A stretch of 55,271 bases of DNA from NCBI GenBank assembly GCA_938008215.1, contig CALLLS010000030.1, positions 1-55,271 of the forward strand, read 5' to 3'. The stretch is from an uncultured Verrucomicrobiales bacterium (GTDB taxonomy: Bacteria; Verrucomicrobiota; Verrucomicrobiia; Verrucomicrobiales; Akkermansiaceae). Of this stretch, positions 26,713 to 35,891 are shown one piece after another. Positions within the stretch are counted from its first letter, which is position 1. Every line of letters starts with the position of its first letter. The position numbers and the translations under genes were made by a program. Below the pieces are notes generated by a model. It was not told the DNA's origin. It made no database searches and saw only the letters and a program-made list of their open reading frames with translations.

Positions 26713-27987
26713 ATGTCAGGGGAACTTTCTCAAAAACTATTTAAAAAAGCTAAAACACTAATGCCAGGAGGGGTCAACTCTCCTGTCCGCGCCTTTAAGA
26801 ATGTAGATGGCGAGCCATTTTTTGTTAAGAGTGCGAAAGGAAGTCGAATCGAGGATGTTGATGGAAAGCATTACATCGATTACATTGGAACATGGGGACC
26901 AGCTATTTTAGGTCACGCTCCTAATTCTGTTTTGCATGCGCTTCATGAAGCAGCAAAGAAGGGAACGTCTTTTGGAATGCCAAATCTCTACGAAATAGAG
27001 TTGGCGCAAATGATCATCGACTGGGTGCCCAGTATCGAAAAGGTACGTATGGTTAGCTCGGGAACAGAAGCAACAATGTCTGCGATTCGACTCGCTAGAG
27101 GTTTCACTGGGAGAGATAAGATCATTAAATTTGAAGGATGTTACCACGGCCATGTCGATTCGCTTCTCATTGCCGCAGGCTCAGGAGCGCTCACTCACGG
27201 AAAGCCTGATTCTGCAGGTATTCCCACATCCTTTGCAGAGCAAACCATCGCCCTCCCACTTAATGATATAGAAAGACTGGATGAAGTCTTTGCTAAAATA
27301 GGAGAGCAAATTGCGTGTGTCATTCTAGAGCCATTCCCAGCAAACGCGGGACTTATCATGCCAAAAGAAGGGTATCTGAGTAAAATAAGGGACCTAACGA
27401 AGAAACACGGCTCACTACTCATCTTTGATGAAGTGATGACAGGATTCCGTGTTGCAAAAGGTGGGGTGCAGGAACTCGTAGGTATAACTCCAGACCTCAC
27501 TGCTATGGGGAAAGTGATCGGCGGAGGATTACCTGTGGGCGCATTCGGCGGACGAGATGACGTCATGGGATACCTCGCCCCCGATGGTCCTGTATACCAA
27601 GCAGGAACGTTAAGCGGAAATCCCGTGGCAATGGCCGCAGGACTTGCGCAGCTTAAAGAGATGGAAGCACAAAACGGATACGTAAAACTTGAGGAAACAG
27701 GAGCGATGCTTGAAGCAGGAGTGAGAGAGATCCTCCAAGAAAAAGGACTGCCGTATTCCTTTAACCGCGTTGGCTCCATGTTTTGTCTGTTTTTCACAGA
27801 TCATGAGATCACGAACCTTGATGATGTAATGAAGGCTGATATGGATCACTTCCGCAAATTCTTCTGGAAAGCTTTAGATGCAGGAGTATTCTTTGCCCCC
27901 AGTCCATACGAAACAGGCTTCATTTCCCTTGCCCATAGTAAACAAGATATAGAGCAAACCTTAGATGCCATTCGTTTAGCTCTCTGA
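26713..27987 (+). CDS. hemL: Glutamate-1-semialdehyde 2,1-aminomutase
   Basis: This PLP enzyme converts glutamate-1-semialdehyde to 5-aminolevulinate, the C5-pathway entry to haem. The 424-aa protein has the N-terminal GGVNSPVRAFKNV, FDEVMTGFR and the PLP lysine Lys267 in MGKVIGGGLP. The C5 pathway fits a non-alphaproteobacterium and supplies haem for the H-NOX and globin encoded here. It stands alone; no other hem gene is visible. Confidence 0.95.
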   Translation: MSGELSQKLFKKAKTLMPGGVNSPVRAFKNVDGEPFFVKSAKGSRIEDVDGKHYIDYIGTWGPAILGHAPNSVLHALHEAAKKGTSFGMPNLYEIELAQMIIDWVPSIEKVRMVSSGTEATMSAIRLARGFTGRDKIIKFEGCYHGHVDSLLIAAGSGALTHGKPDSAGIPTSFAEQTIALPLNDIERLDEVFAKIGEQIACVILEPFPANAGLIMPKEGYLSKIRDLTKKHGSLLIFDEVMTGFRVAKGGVQELVGITPDLTAMGKVIGGGLPVGAFGGRDDVMGYLAPDGPVYQAGTLSGNPVAMAAGLAQLKEMEAQNGYVKLEETGAMLEAGVREILQEKGLPYSFNRVGSMFCLFFTDHEITNLDDVMKADMDHFRKFFWKALDAGVFFAPSPYETGFISLAHSKQDIEQTLDAIRLAL

Positions 27988-28041
27988 ATAACTTAAAACA
28001 TTTTTCGTGTCTTTTCCTGATTTTATGGCTAAAAATAAGTT

Positions 28042-28941
28042 TTGAATGACATCTCCCAACAGCGACGAGACAAGAGAACAGGTATCTCCACCGCCCTCGA
28101 TGGAGAGCGATGTAACGATGATATCAGATCAGCTTGCACTACCCTTAACCGCTGCAGAGCGCGTGGCATCATGGAGATTTCTCGCTTCTCTCCACAGAGG
28201 GAATCGCTTGAAGTTGATGTTTGGACAGCCGCTATTATTGAAAAAGCATCGCTCTGGGAAGTCCCCATCATTCCTCTAGATTCGCTTGGTATTCACCGTG
28301 ATGAAGAAGGTTTCTTAATTGCTGAAGAACTCACTCCGCTTAAGACTGGTGCAGAAGCTTGCCCCTACCTGGACATGAAGAGCCGTGAGGTCTATAAGCT
28401 GTTCGATCTGAGAGCAAATGGCTCTATGGGCAAAAAGGTAGTCGTACAACGGAATGAGGAAGGGATACTGAATGCAGAAATTAAAGAAGCAGTTCTGCAT
28501 GACGTCATCCGCAAACTCTCTACCCTAAATGATGGAGGTGGACACCCTACGGAAATTGTCGGGCTTGTGGATAGCTTTGATCATTTACTGGTCAAGCAGC
28601 CTCTTGCGGAACATTATCGGGACTTTGAAGTAAATCGCAGAGAAGCAATGGATATCATGCGATGCGTATCACCAATGGGGGGGCATTTCCGACATAATCT
28701 AGCCGTATTTCATGCTCAAGAAGAGCCTTGGCTGATCGGCGACCTTCATAAAGGAAACATAATGATTAACGCAGAAGGGAACCCCACTATAATAGATGCC
28801 CTAACAGGCTACCTTCCTCCTTATGTGTTAAAAGAACTTCCTTGGCTAAATGTTGCCACAGAAGATGCATACACATTCAGAGAGTCTGGACAAGCGCCCC
28901 TCAGGTCAGTTTTTGATGGGGTCCGTGACGATGAGCTTTAG
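28042..28941 (+). CDS. Kinase-fold protein of polyvalent-protein type (start uncertain)
   Basis: The open frame from TTG 28042 gives 299 aa. The confident part starts at ATG 28171 (MEISRFSPQRES). Features are ACPYLDMKSREVYKLFDLR (ATP-loop-like), GHPTEIVGLVDSF, LLVKQPLA, and the catalytic-loop-like IGDLHKGNIMINAEGNPTIID, with D-x-H-x-x-N followed by an acidic ID. This resembles the Ser/Thr kinase domain of phage/plasmid polyvalent proteins. A different frame from ATG 28046 stays open to 28279 with a natural-looking N-terminus (MTSPNSDETRE), so a frameshift near 28170 is possible. Substrate unknown. Confidence 0.5.
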   Translation: MNDISQQRRDKRTGISTALDGERCNDDIRSACTTLNRCRARGIMEISRFSPQRESLEVDVWTAAIIEKASLWEVPIIPLDSLGIHRDEEGFLIAEELTPLKTGAEACPYLDMKSREVYKLFDLRANGSMGKKVVVQRNEEGILNAEIKEAVLHDVIRKLSTLNDGGGHPTEIVGLVDSFDHLLVKQPLAEHYRDFEVNRREAMDIMRCVSPMGGHFRHNLAVFHAQEEPWLIGDLHKGNIMINAEGNPTIIDALTGYLPPYVLKELPWLNVATEDAYTFRESGQAPLRSVFDGVRDDEL

Positions 28942-28964
28942 AGGTAAGCCTGCATTGTTTCCTT

Positions 28965-30320
28965 CTATTCTAGCGTTTTTAAATAAGGAAGTTGATACTC
29001 TTCGAAATACTCATCTGACGTCTCACAAACAAAGCCACTAATTTCAGCAACACCATTTTTAGCGTCCTTTACATTTAGCTCAATGATTAAACGTGCATAA
29101 GGTTTTTGAGCCGACACGTCTTCTTGTTTCTCTAACTCGTAAAGAGAGAAAGGTTTCAAAAAAGAGCGTTTACTTTTTTTATGAAATCCCTCTCTCTTTT
29201 CTAAGATGTTTGTTCCTGACTGCTTTCTAAAAGCATTCACAATCTTCTCAAATGACTCTGAGTTTCTTTTCAAATAGCATCTAAGGCTCATTAGATTTTC
29301 TAGGTTTGATGAGGAGTTATAGCAGTTAAATGAAATCCATTCATTGGCATCGTATCCAAAATTATAATAATCTTCTTTAACTAAAAGGCTTCTCACTTTA
29401 TGAACTCCAGTAAGATTTTTAGATACTATATCACTCACTGAAGCGTCTTCTATTTGTTCAGCGAATCTCCATCCGATGTATTTTATATTTGTCCCTTTTA
29501 AATAATATACAGGATATGTAAAAACACTTCCTGAAATATCTTTTGCTCTGAATAAATAAACAACGCCTACCTTATCTTTAAGGACTTTTGCTGATCCTTC
29601 AATAAGTTCAACACTTTCAAATGAGCGCGGCTGCCAATATTTTTCTAATGCGGAGTCTATATTAGAATCTGGCAAAACATATTTTTTTGCTTTTTCTACA
29701 GAATCACATTTCAGAAATTCTTCAAGGAACTGCTGAGCATCTTCATGATCTCCTAGAGATAAATATAAACTTAAATCCTCGTCTTCTTTCAAATTTATAT
29801 TATCCTGATCAGAGATTTCTACTTGGTTATCACCCTTAGAATAAAGTTTAGCGACAATAAGCGAAACACCCACTAAACAAATAAGCCCTATTGCAATTAA
29901 AACTCCAAGTAAGGTTTTATTGCTTTTACCTTGGATAGTATTATAATTTACCGCAACCTGCTCACCTTTGTTATCTGGAAACATTTCAGCACCTTTCCTG
30001 CCTGCTACATCAAAAACATCTTCTTCTTGCTTTTTTATAGCCTTACTCTCAGACTTTCGGAAACTAGGCTTTGTTAGAAGTGAATTATTTTCGAAATCTT
30101 CATTATTAAATGGTTGCCTTTTGCTTAATTTAATTGGTTTAGAATTCTCCACTATCGGAGAATCTTGGGGACTTTCAGTATCTCTCCCCCAAATTAAGGC
30201 TTTAAAGCCATTGTCGTCAGCTATGACAATGATTTTCAAACAGTTTCCACATAAAAATGGAGTATTAAAATCCTCGTTAAGAACGTCGTTCTCACAACTT
30301 GGACAAATTCTCTTATGCAT
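28965..30320 (-). CDS. Zinc-ribbon, single-TM hypothetical protein
   Basis: This 451-aa protein has an N-terminal zinc ribbon (CPSCEND, then LCGNCLK) and a charged linker. One membrane helix (LLGVLIAIGLICLVGVSLIVA) lies near residue 140, followed by a ~290-residue domain on the other side. That domain contains DHEDAQQFLEEFLKCDSVEKAKKYVLP, a helical start seen in several uncharacterised Verrucomicrobia proteins. No enzymatic motif is seen. It lies next to the anti-sigma/sigma pair on the same strand (72 bp apart) and may respond to envelope state. I do not recognise it. Confidence 0.55.
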   Translation of the reverse strand: MHKRICPSCENDVLNEDFNTPFLCGNCLKIIVIADDNGFKALIWGRDTESPQDSPIVENSKPIKLSKRQPFNNEDFENNSLLTKPSFRKSESKAIKKQEEDVFDVAGRKGAEMFPDNKGEQVAVNYNTIQGKSNKTLLGVLIAIGLICLVGVSLIVAKLYSKGDNQVEISDQDNINLKEDEDLSLYLSLGDHEDAQQFLEEFLKCDSVEKAKKYVLPDSNIDSALEKYWQPRSFESVELIEGSAKVLKDKVGVVYLFRAKDISGSVFTYPVYYLKGTNIKYIGWRFAEQIEDASVSDIVSKNLTGVHKVRSLLVKEDYYNFGYDANEWISFNCYNSSSNLENLMSLRCYLKRNSESFEKIVNAFRKQSGTNILEKREGFHKKSKRSFLKPFSLYELEKQEDVSAQKPYARLIIELNVKDAKNGVAEISGFVCETSDEYFEEYQLPYLKTLE

Positions 30321-30392
30321 TATCTAAATTAGATTAGTAGAAATCGTTTTTGCAATGTTATTGTGTATTCAATTACAGAATTAAGATGCTTT

Positions 30393-31166
30393 TTAGTCCG
30401 TTGACGCAGGAGCAAGCATAGTTCTTTCCACTGGACGCTGAATTTCTATCTTTTCTCCTATCTTATTTTTAATAAGGCATCGTTCCAAAGACGTTACACG
30501 AACAGCGCGATAAAACTTTTCAGTATTTTGATTTGGGACAAGCCCTTCATCATAAGCATTGATAATATTGCTATTTGTGCTGACATTCAAAAGTTCTCCG
30601 CTTGGTATAGATGCCTCCAAGGCTCCTTGAAAATATTTCGGGATAGAACTCATTTCTGAGGTGATGAGTTGCGACGAGTTAGAGGCTTGGTTAACAGCTA
30701 GGAATCCGGTGAAAAGCCCCATAACGGCAACAGCGGCAGTTGTCACATACCATGAAAAAAGATTCTTTTTCTTATTCTTCTTTTGAGGAAACGGTATCAC
30801 CTTTGCGCTATTTGATTCAGTAAGAGATTTATTATCAAGCTCTAGAATGCTTACTAAATTTTCTAGCATATCGCTAGGGATTACAGCAGGAGAAAAATGT
30901 GTTATCATCGCTTCTTCAGGAACTGCATTTAATCTTGTCATCATGTGATCGTTTAAGCAACTAGGGTGTAGTGAAGAATACTCAGATTCTGTGATTTTTA
31001 ATGCTAATTTCGTAAGGTAATCTTCCGATAAGGGCTTTGGAGAGGTCGTAGATAGCTTTCCGTTAAAAGATTGTAACAAACCCGTTTCAATCTGTCCATT
31101 GCTGAGCTCAGAGGGGGTGAGAGCTTTAAGCTCTTGCTCAAATAACTGTAATTTTAAATCAAACAT
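30393..31166 (-). CDS. Probable anti-sigma factor (single-TM protein)
   Basis: The 257-aa protein has a ~130-residue cytoplasmic part, one membrane helix (WYVTTAAVAVMGLFTGFLAV) after a Lys-rich stop-transfer stretch (PQKKNKKKN), and a ~100-residue periplasmic part. It follows the sigma-factor gene after 19 bp. Size, topology and position are those of an anti-sigma factor, although I see no zinc (ZAS) motif and no FecR signature. The function is inferred from context. Confidence 0.55.
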   Translation of the reverse strand: MFDLKLQLFEQELKALTPSELSNGQIETGLLQSFNGKLSTTSPKPLSEDYLTKLALKITESEYSSLHPSCLNDHMMTRLNAVPEEAMITHFSPAVIPSDMLENLVSILELDNKSLTESNSAKVIPFPQKKNKKKNLFSWYVTTAAVAVMGLFTGFLAVNQASNSSQLITSEMSSIPKYFQGALEASIPSGELLNVSTNSNIINAYDEGLVPNQNTEKFYRAVRVTSLERCLIKNKIGEKIEIQRPVERTMLAPASTD

Positions 31167-31185
31167 ACAATACTCAGTTTACTAT

Positions 31186-31770
31186 TTAGAGTTCCCCTTC
31201 ATCTCTACGTGGCGCTAGCTTCTTATTTAAGGCTTCTAAACCGTAACGATATCGCGACGCGGCTGTATTGAGAGAAATATCTAAAGACTCTCCTATTTCA
31301 GCGAAGGTTCTTTCCCCCCAAACTTTCATGACGACCACTTCTGAGAATTTATTAGGCAGCTCTTTGAGTGCTTCTTGAATTAATTCTGCTTTCTCAGCCA
31401 TTGCTCCTGTTGATTCAAACCATGGGTCATTTTTACTTTTAGATATATTATTTTTATCCTCAACGACGATTTGTTCACGACGACCTCTCCTATCTGTCTT
31501 CCTTCCTAGATCAATTGCTTCTCTCCTAATCTGAGTATAAAGATAAGGTTGCCACGCGTCTTGTCCCCCAGTGAATTCTCCGGAGTTGGTTTTTTTTGAT
31601 AACTTCACTAAAGCATCTTGGAAAATATCTTCTGCATCTTGTTCGCTCCTGGTCTGCTGCCTCGCGAAAAGTAAAAATTTAGGTCCGTGAGTTTGAAGCC
31701 ATTCTCGCCAATTTAAATGAGAAGAGTTGTTAGGTAATTGTATAGCACTCATTATTCTCTTTCTTGTCAT
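31186..31770 (-). CDS. ECF-type RNA polymerase sigma factor
   Basis: This 194-aa sigma factor of the ECF group has region 2 (FARQQTRSEQDAEDIFQDALVKLSKK), a linker, and region 4 with the helix-turn-helix ELPNKFSEVVVMKVWGERTFAEIGESLDIS. The start may be ATG 31770 or the ATG at 31752 (MSAIQLP). Its own promoter at 31817-31845 is overlapped by a perfect inverted repeat (CTTAAGG-9-CCTTAAG), a candidate site for autoregulation. The anti-sigma-like gene follows. Confidence 0.8.
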   Translation of the reverse strand: MTRKRIMSAIQLPNNSSHLNWREWLQTHGPKFLLFARQQTRSEQDAEDIFQDALVKLSKKTNSGEFTGGQDAWQPYLYTQIRREAIDLGRKTDRRGRREQIVVEDKNNISKSKNDPWFESTGAMAEKAELIQEALKELPNKFSEVVVMKVWGERTFAEIGESLDISLNTAASRYRYGLEALNKKLAPRRDEGEL

Positions 31771-31816
31771 AACAAAGCGACGTCGCAGTTAATTTTATTT
31801 AAAAAAGTTAATGCCT

Positions 31817-31845
31817 AAATAAACTATCCCCTCTCTTAAGGTCAA
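31817..31845 (-). promoter_or_regulatory. Candidate promoter of the ECF sigma gene
   Basis: Reading leftward, TTGACC (31845-31840) and TTATTT (31822-31817) are spaced by 17 bp, upstream of the sigma ATG at 31770. The -35 element lies inside the inverted repeat 31835-31857. Confidence 0.4.
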
Positions 31846-31857
31846 ATTATCCTTAAG
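31835..31857. promoter_or_regulatory. Inverted repeat CTTAAGG-N9-CCTTAAG, candidate operator
   Basis: Seven-base perfect arms with a 9-bp spacer overlap the -35 of the sigma promoter. They sit in the divergent intergenic region between the sigma operon and the coiled-coil operon, where one regulator could control both. Confidence 0.4.
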
Positions 31858-31930
31858 TTTTCTTTAATTTCACTCGTCAAGCTTTTCTTTAACTGGTATT
31901 TAATAACTATATTTTAACTAATACTGAGCT

Positions 31931-32545
31931 ATGGCCAAATCTGACAACATGCAAAGAATCAACTTAGAAGTAGATCCCTCTAGATCCAATAGTGAAATTA
32001 TTGCTAATGTTCCTAAGTCTTCTGATCCTTACAGCTCAGAAATAGAACAGGCTCAAAAAATGTTAGAAGAGCTCCGAATTAAAAAAGAACTCCAACAACG
32101 TGAGGAAGAAAAAAGAAGAGTTATCGAGGAAAAGCGCGCTGAGTTCGTTGAGCTTAGAAACAAAGTGCTAGAAAAACTAGAAAATGCGATTCCAAACATT
32201 GACCAAGAGCTTTTAGGAACCAGGCAAGAAATCTCTGATCTCGAGTCAGCTAAAAAGCACTTCACTTCAAACCTGAAAACAATAGAAGCGATTAACCCAG
32301 ACCGCTGGGAAGATGAAGCTGTAGTCTCACAGACACAAAAGTTTCAGTCTCTACTCTCTAAGACTTCTCGTGAGTATGAACAATTCGCCTCTATACTATC
32401 TGAGGGAAGAGGGGGGAAATCACAAAAAACTGCGCTTAAATCTCTACCGCAGATGAATAGCTTTGGTAGAGATCTAGTGAGAGGCCTTGCCTTCTCGTTA
32501 CCGTTAATCATTACGATTATTGCACTGTTTATATTTTTAGTCTAA
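31931..32545 (+). CDS. Coiled-coil protein with C-terminal membrane anchor
   Basis: This 204-aa protein has a long charged coiled coil at ~35-155 (LEELRIKKELQQREEEKRRV and similar heptads) and a single C-terminal TM helix (LPLIITIIALFIFLV), a tail-anchored cytoplasmic topology. No known domain is recognised. It is divergent from the sigma factor, and the next small gene (18 bp away) has the same coiled coil plus C-terminal anchor layout, so the two may pair at the membrane. Confidence 0.55.
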   Translation: MAKSDNMQRINLEVDPSRSNSEIIANVPKSSDPYSSEIEQAQKMLEELRIKKELQQREEEKRRVIEEKRAEFVELRNKVLEKLENAIPNIDQELLGTRQEISDLESAKKHFTSNLKTIEAINPDRWEDEAVVSQTQKFQSLLSKTSREYEQFASILSEGRGGKSQKTALKSLPQMNSFGRDLVRGLAFSLPLIITIIALFIFLV

Positions 32546-32562
32546 CAGATAGTAAAGCTACA

Positions 32563-32859
32563 ATGTCAGATTACTCATTAGAAGAATTAGATGCCCAAAT
32601 GGCCGCCTTAGAGGCCAAAATAGCTTACGAACCTCAACGGATTTTAAAAGAAAGGGAAAATAAGATAACAACTATGCCCGCCTCAGATGAGGTATTAGAT
32701 AGAGAACGGGAGCGCATGCATGAGGTAGGAGTTTCACGCAGAGAAGTAGAAAATATTCGCATATCACAAGCAAAAGACGGTATACTTCTGCTATTTTTCC
32801 TACTTGCCATTGCAGGTTTTACATTTTGGATTTTTAGTTCTTTTCAATCACTCCGATAG
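32563..32859 (+). CDS. Small tail-anchored coiled-coil protein
   Basis: This 98-aa protein starts with a short heptad region (LEELDAQMAALEAKIAYE). A basic/acidic helix follows (RERERMHEVGVSRREVENI), and then a C-terminal membrane helix (ILLLFFLLAIAGFTFWIF). Start ATG 32563 follows the previous stop after 17 bp, so the two genes form an operon. No family is recognised; a membrane-localised partner of the preceding protein is inferred. Confidence 0.5.
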   Translation: MSDYSLEELDAQMAALEAKIAYEPQRILKERENKITTMPASDEVLDRERERMHEVGVSRREVENIRISQAKDGILLLFFLLAIAGFTFWIFSSFQSLR

Positions 32860-32892
32860 AGCATTTGTGACTAAAATAAAGTGAGCCCATTT

Positions 32893-33783
32893 TTAACCTT
32901 CCGAAGAGAGTTCTACATCTCGATCTACAATTTTATGATTCAGAATAATAGACTTTCTAAGCTCGGCGGCTTGGTGAAGAACTTGCCTGTGCGATTTTAT
33001 ACAGCTACGCACATCTTCATCTCTTCTATTAGCAAAAAGGAATTTACCAACGTGACGAACATTTTTTCCAAGCTCATTTTTAAGGGCGCTCTTTTCTCTT
33101 CTTAACTCAGAAAGCTTTTTATTCTGCCCTCCTACATCGGTGTTATTAGCAAAAGATTCAAATTCAGAATCCCCTTTTATTTTTTCTAAAGTTTCTTCTT
33201 TGATATTAATATCTTCTTCTATTTTCTCAATCTGGCTGACAACAATATCTCTGTCATTTTTAAGCTGCCCTAAGTTACTGATACATTCATCAATCTGATT
33301 AGCCGTTTCTTTAAGCTGTGAGTCGTCCTCATTCACTTCAACCTTTAAGTAATCCATCTTGGATTTAAATCCATCATACACCTTACGAACCCTCTTCCCT
33401 TCGCTAAAAATTTTCATCCTTCTCTCTAGCTGTATTTCACGCTCTTCAACCAATTTCATAATTTCATTATTCAAGGTCTGGATTTTATCGTCACCTTGTA
33501 GGAAAATCTCACTACGCTTAGCAATAGCCTCCTGAAGACTCTCCTCTATGCTTTCCTCCTCCTCTTCTATTTTTTCAATCTTGGACTGTATACCCTTTAT
33601 CTCCCAATATTCGGTCTTCAACTCATCAATAGTCTCGATGTGATCGCTGTTATGAAAACCTATTATCTCCTGTGCTTCTTTAAGTAACTTTAATTCATGG
33701 GTCGCTTCTGCCAATCGCCTTTGAGCAATTTTAGCTCCTGCCGCTTTTAAAAGTAGCATGAAATAGTATCGTGATTTAGTCAT
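32893..33783 (-). CDS. Long coiled-coil protein
   Basis: The 296-aa protein is almost entirely helical with heptads from ~15 to 250 (IQSKIEKIEEEEESIEESLQ, IEKIEEDINIKEETLEKIKG). It ends in a basic region (RDEDVRSCIKSHRQVLHQAAELRK). No signal peptide or membrane segment is seen. It is convergent with the two tail-anchored coiled-coil genes and 52 bp from acs. Structural or scaffold function is only a guess. Confidence 0.5.
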   Translation of the reverse strand: MTKSRYYFMLLLKAAGAKIAQRRLAEATHELKLLKEAQEIIGFHNSDHIETIDELKTEYWEIKGIQSKIEKIEEEEESIEESLQEAIAKRSEIFLQGDDKIQTLNNEIMKLVEEREIQLERRMKIFSEGKRVRKVYDGFKSKMDYLKVEVNEDDSQLKETANQIDECISNLGQLKNDRDIVVSQIEKIEEDINIKEETLEKIKGDSEFESFANNTDVGGQNKKLSELRREKSALKNELGKNVRHVGKFLFANRRDEDVRSCIKSHRQVLHQAAELRKSIILNHKIVDRDVELSSEG

Positions 33784-33835
33784 TTAATTTTAAAATATAT
33801 ACGGAGTATAAGTTATTACCTCCTTTCTCATTCCT

Positions 33836-35785
33836 TTAACAGGAAACCTGAGCTTTTAAAACATTTATTACATTTGGATCTTCTAATGTAGTGATATTAC
33901 CCGTTATTTCTCCCGTCGCTACTAACTCTTTAAGCAAGCGACGCATTATTTTTCCTGATCTTGTTTTAGGAAGGGCTAGCACAAGATATAGGTCATCTGG
34001 GCGAGCAAGTGCTCCGATCACTGAAGTAACATGCTTTTTCAAATCCTGCACCAGTGTGTCCCCCTTATTATTATCACCTTTAAGAATTACAAAGGCCACC
34101 ACCGCTTGCCCTTTAATTTCATGGGGCTTCCCTACTACTGCAGCTTCTGCAACTGCATCATGAGAAACCAATGCACTTTCGATCTCTGCCGTGCCGAGAC
34201 GATGCCCAGATACATTCAATACATCATCTAAACGGCCAACGATCCATATATTTCCATCTTCATCTTTTCTTGCACCGTCACCCACACAATAAATTCCTTC
34301 ATAGTCACTCCAATACGTTTCAAGGAAACGTTTTTCATCTCCGTAGATGCCTCTCAGCATACTGGGCCAAGGTTTTCGAATCACCAACTTTCCGCCCGCG
34401 TTTGGAGGGCACTCATTTCCATCCTCATCTAAGATTGCTGCGTCCACACCAAAAAACGGACGCGTCGCTGTGCCCGGTTTCGTAGATATAGCACCAGGAA
34501 TCGGCGTGACCATGTGCGCTCCTGTTTCGGTTTGCCACCAAGTATCAACGATAGGGCATCTGCCGCCACCAATCACCTCATGATACCACATCCACGCTTC
34601 TGGGTTAATTGGCTCTCCTACCGTGCCGAGGAGCCTTAAAGAAGATAGATCATGCTTTGTCACTAGGTCATTACCCGCTTTAATAAATGCACGAATCGCC
34701 GTCGGTGCCGTATAAAATATGGAAACCTTATATTCCTCCACCATCTGCCAGAAGCGACTAAAGTCAGGGTAGTTAGGAGCTCCTTCATACATCACTTGGG
34801 TTACGCCATTAAGAAGTGGTCCATAGGTAATATATGAATGACCAGTGATCCAGCCCACATCTGCTGTACACCAATACACATCGTCATCATTCATATCGAA
34901 GACATATTTACAGGTAGCATATGTGCCCACCATGTAACCACCTGTAGTATGAAGTATCCCCTTAGGTTTTCCCGTAGATCCAGAAGTATAGAGAATAAAG
35001 AGAGGGTGCTCAGAATCAAATCCTTCGGCAACATGAGATGATGAGGCTTCATCCATTACCTCATGCCACCAAACATCACGCCCCGTCAACATTGGGACTT
35101 CTGCGCCCGTCCTCTTGACAACGAAGGACTTCTCCACCCCAGAATATTTTTCTAAGGCCTGATCGACATTGCTCTTTAATGCAATCGCTTTTCCGCGGCG
35201 ATAACCCCCATCTGCCGTAACGACGTATTTCGCTTCACAGTCAGATAAACGATCTACAATCGAATCCACAGAAAAGCCGCCAAAAACCACAGAATGAACC
35301 GCACCTATGCGTGCACACGCCAACATCGCAACTACTGCTTCTGGAATCATTGGCATGTAGAGGAGCACTCGATCCCCAACTGAGACACCCTCACTTAGTA
35401 ACACATTAGAAAATTTACAGACTTCAGTGTGGAGTTCCCCATATGTAAGGGTTCTCTTATCGCCAAGTTCGCCTTCCCATATAATTGCATTCTTATCCTT
35501 GCGGTCAGAAGTGAGATGACGGTCTAGGCAGTTTTCCGCAATATTCACCTTTGCTCCTACAAACCATTTCGCGTTTGGGGCTTTCCATTCTAAGACTCTC
35601 TCCCAGTCAGATTGCCAATTAAGGTCATTCGCCTCCTTCGCCCAAAATGTTTCTGGAGACTCAATAGACTCCTTATACATTTCTTCATATTGCTCGAGAG
35701 AGGAGATCCTAGCGTTTGAGGAAAATTCTTCATTCGGGGGAAAGCTGCGGCTTTCTACTAGGTGACTTTCTATATCTTTGCTCAT
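33836..35785 (-). CDS. acs: Acetyl-CoA synthetase
   Basis: This AMP-forming enzyme makes acetyl-CoA from acetate, ATP and CoA. The 649-aa length is typical. Motifs are the P-loop-like [33 protein letters not shown] and the C-terminal TRSGKIMRR with the lysine that is acetylated in regulated relatives. It stands alone between the coiled-coil cluster and tsaD (divergent). Confidence 0.95.
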   Translation of the reverse strand: MSKDIESHLVESRSFPPNEEFSSNARISSLEQYEEMYKESIESPETFWAKEANDLNWQSDWERVLEWKAPNAKWFVGAKVNIAENCLDRHLTSDRKDKNAIIWEGELGDKRTLTYGELHTEVCKFSNVLLSEGVSVGDRVLLYMPMIPEAVVAMLACARIGAVHSVVFGGFSVDSIVDRLSDCEAKYVVTADGGYRRGKAIALKSNVDQALEKYSGVEKSFVVKRTGAEVPMLTGRDVWWHEVMDEASSSHVAEGFDSEHPLFILYTSGSTGKPKGILHTTGGYMVGTYATCKYVFDMNDDDVYWCTADVGWITGHSYITYGPLLNGVTQVMYEGAPNYPDFSRFWQMVEEYKVSIFYTAPTAIRAFIKAGNDLVTKHDLSSLRLLGTVGEPINPEAWMWYHEVIGGGRCPIVDTWWQTETGAHMVTPIPGAISTKPGTATRPFFGVDAAILDEDGNECPPNAGGKLVIRKPWPSMLRGIYGDEKRFLETYWSDYEGIYCVGDGARKDEDGNIWIVGRLDDVLNVSGHRLGTAEIESALVSHDAVAEAAVVGKPHEIKGQAVVAFVILKGDNNKGDTLVQDLKKHVTSVIGALARPDDLYLVLALPKTRSGKIMRRLLKELVATGEITGNITTLEDPNVINVLKAQVSC

Positions 35786-35891
35786 GAAAATAAAGGGTAA
35801 TGGATTAAAGTTTCCATAAGTCTTCGTGGAAAGACCAAAATTTCAAAGTTTACTTTAGATCAATAAGAATATTACCTACTCCTTCGATATT

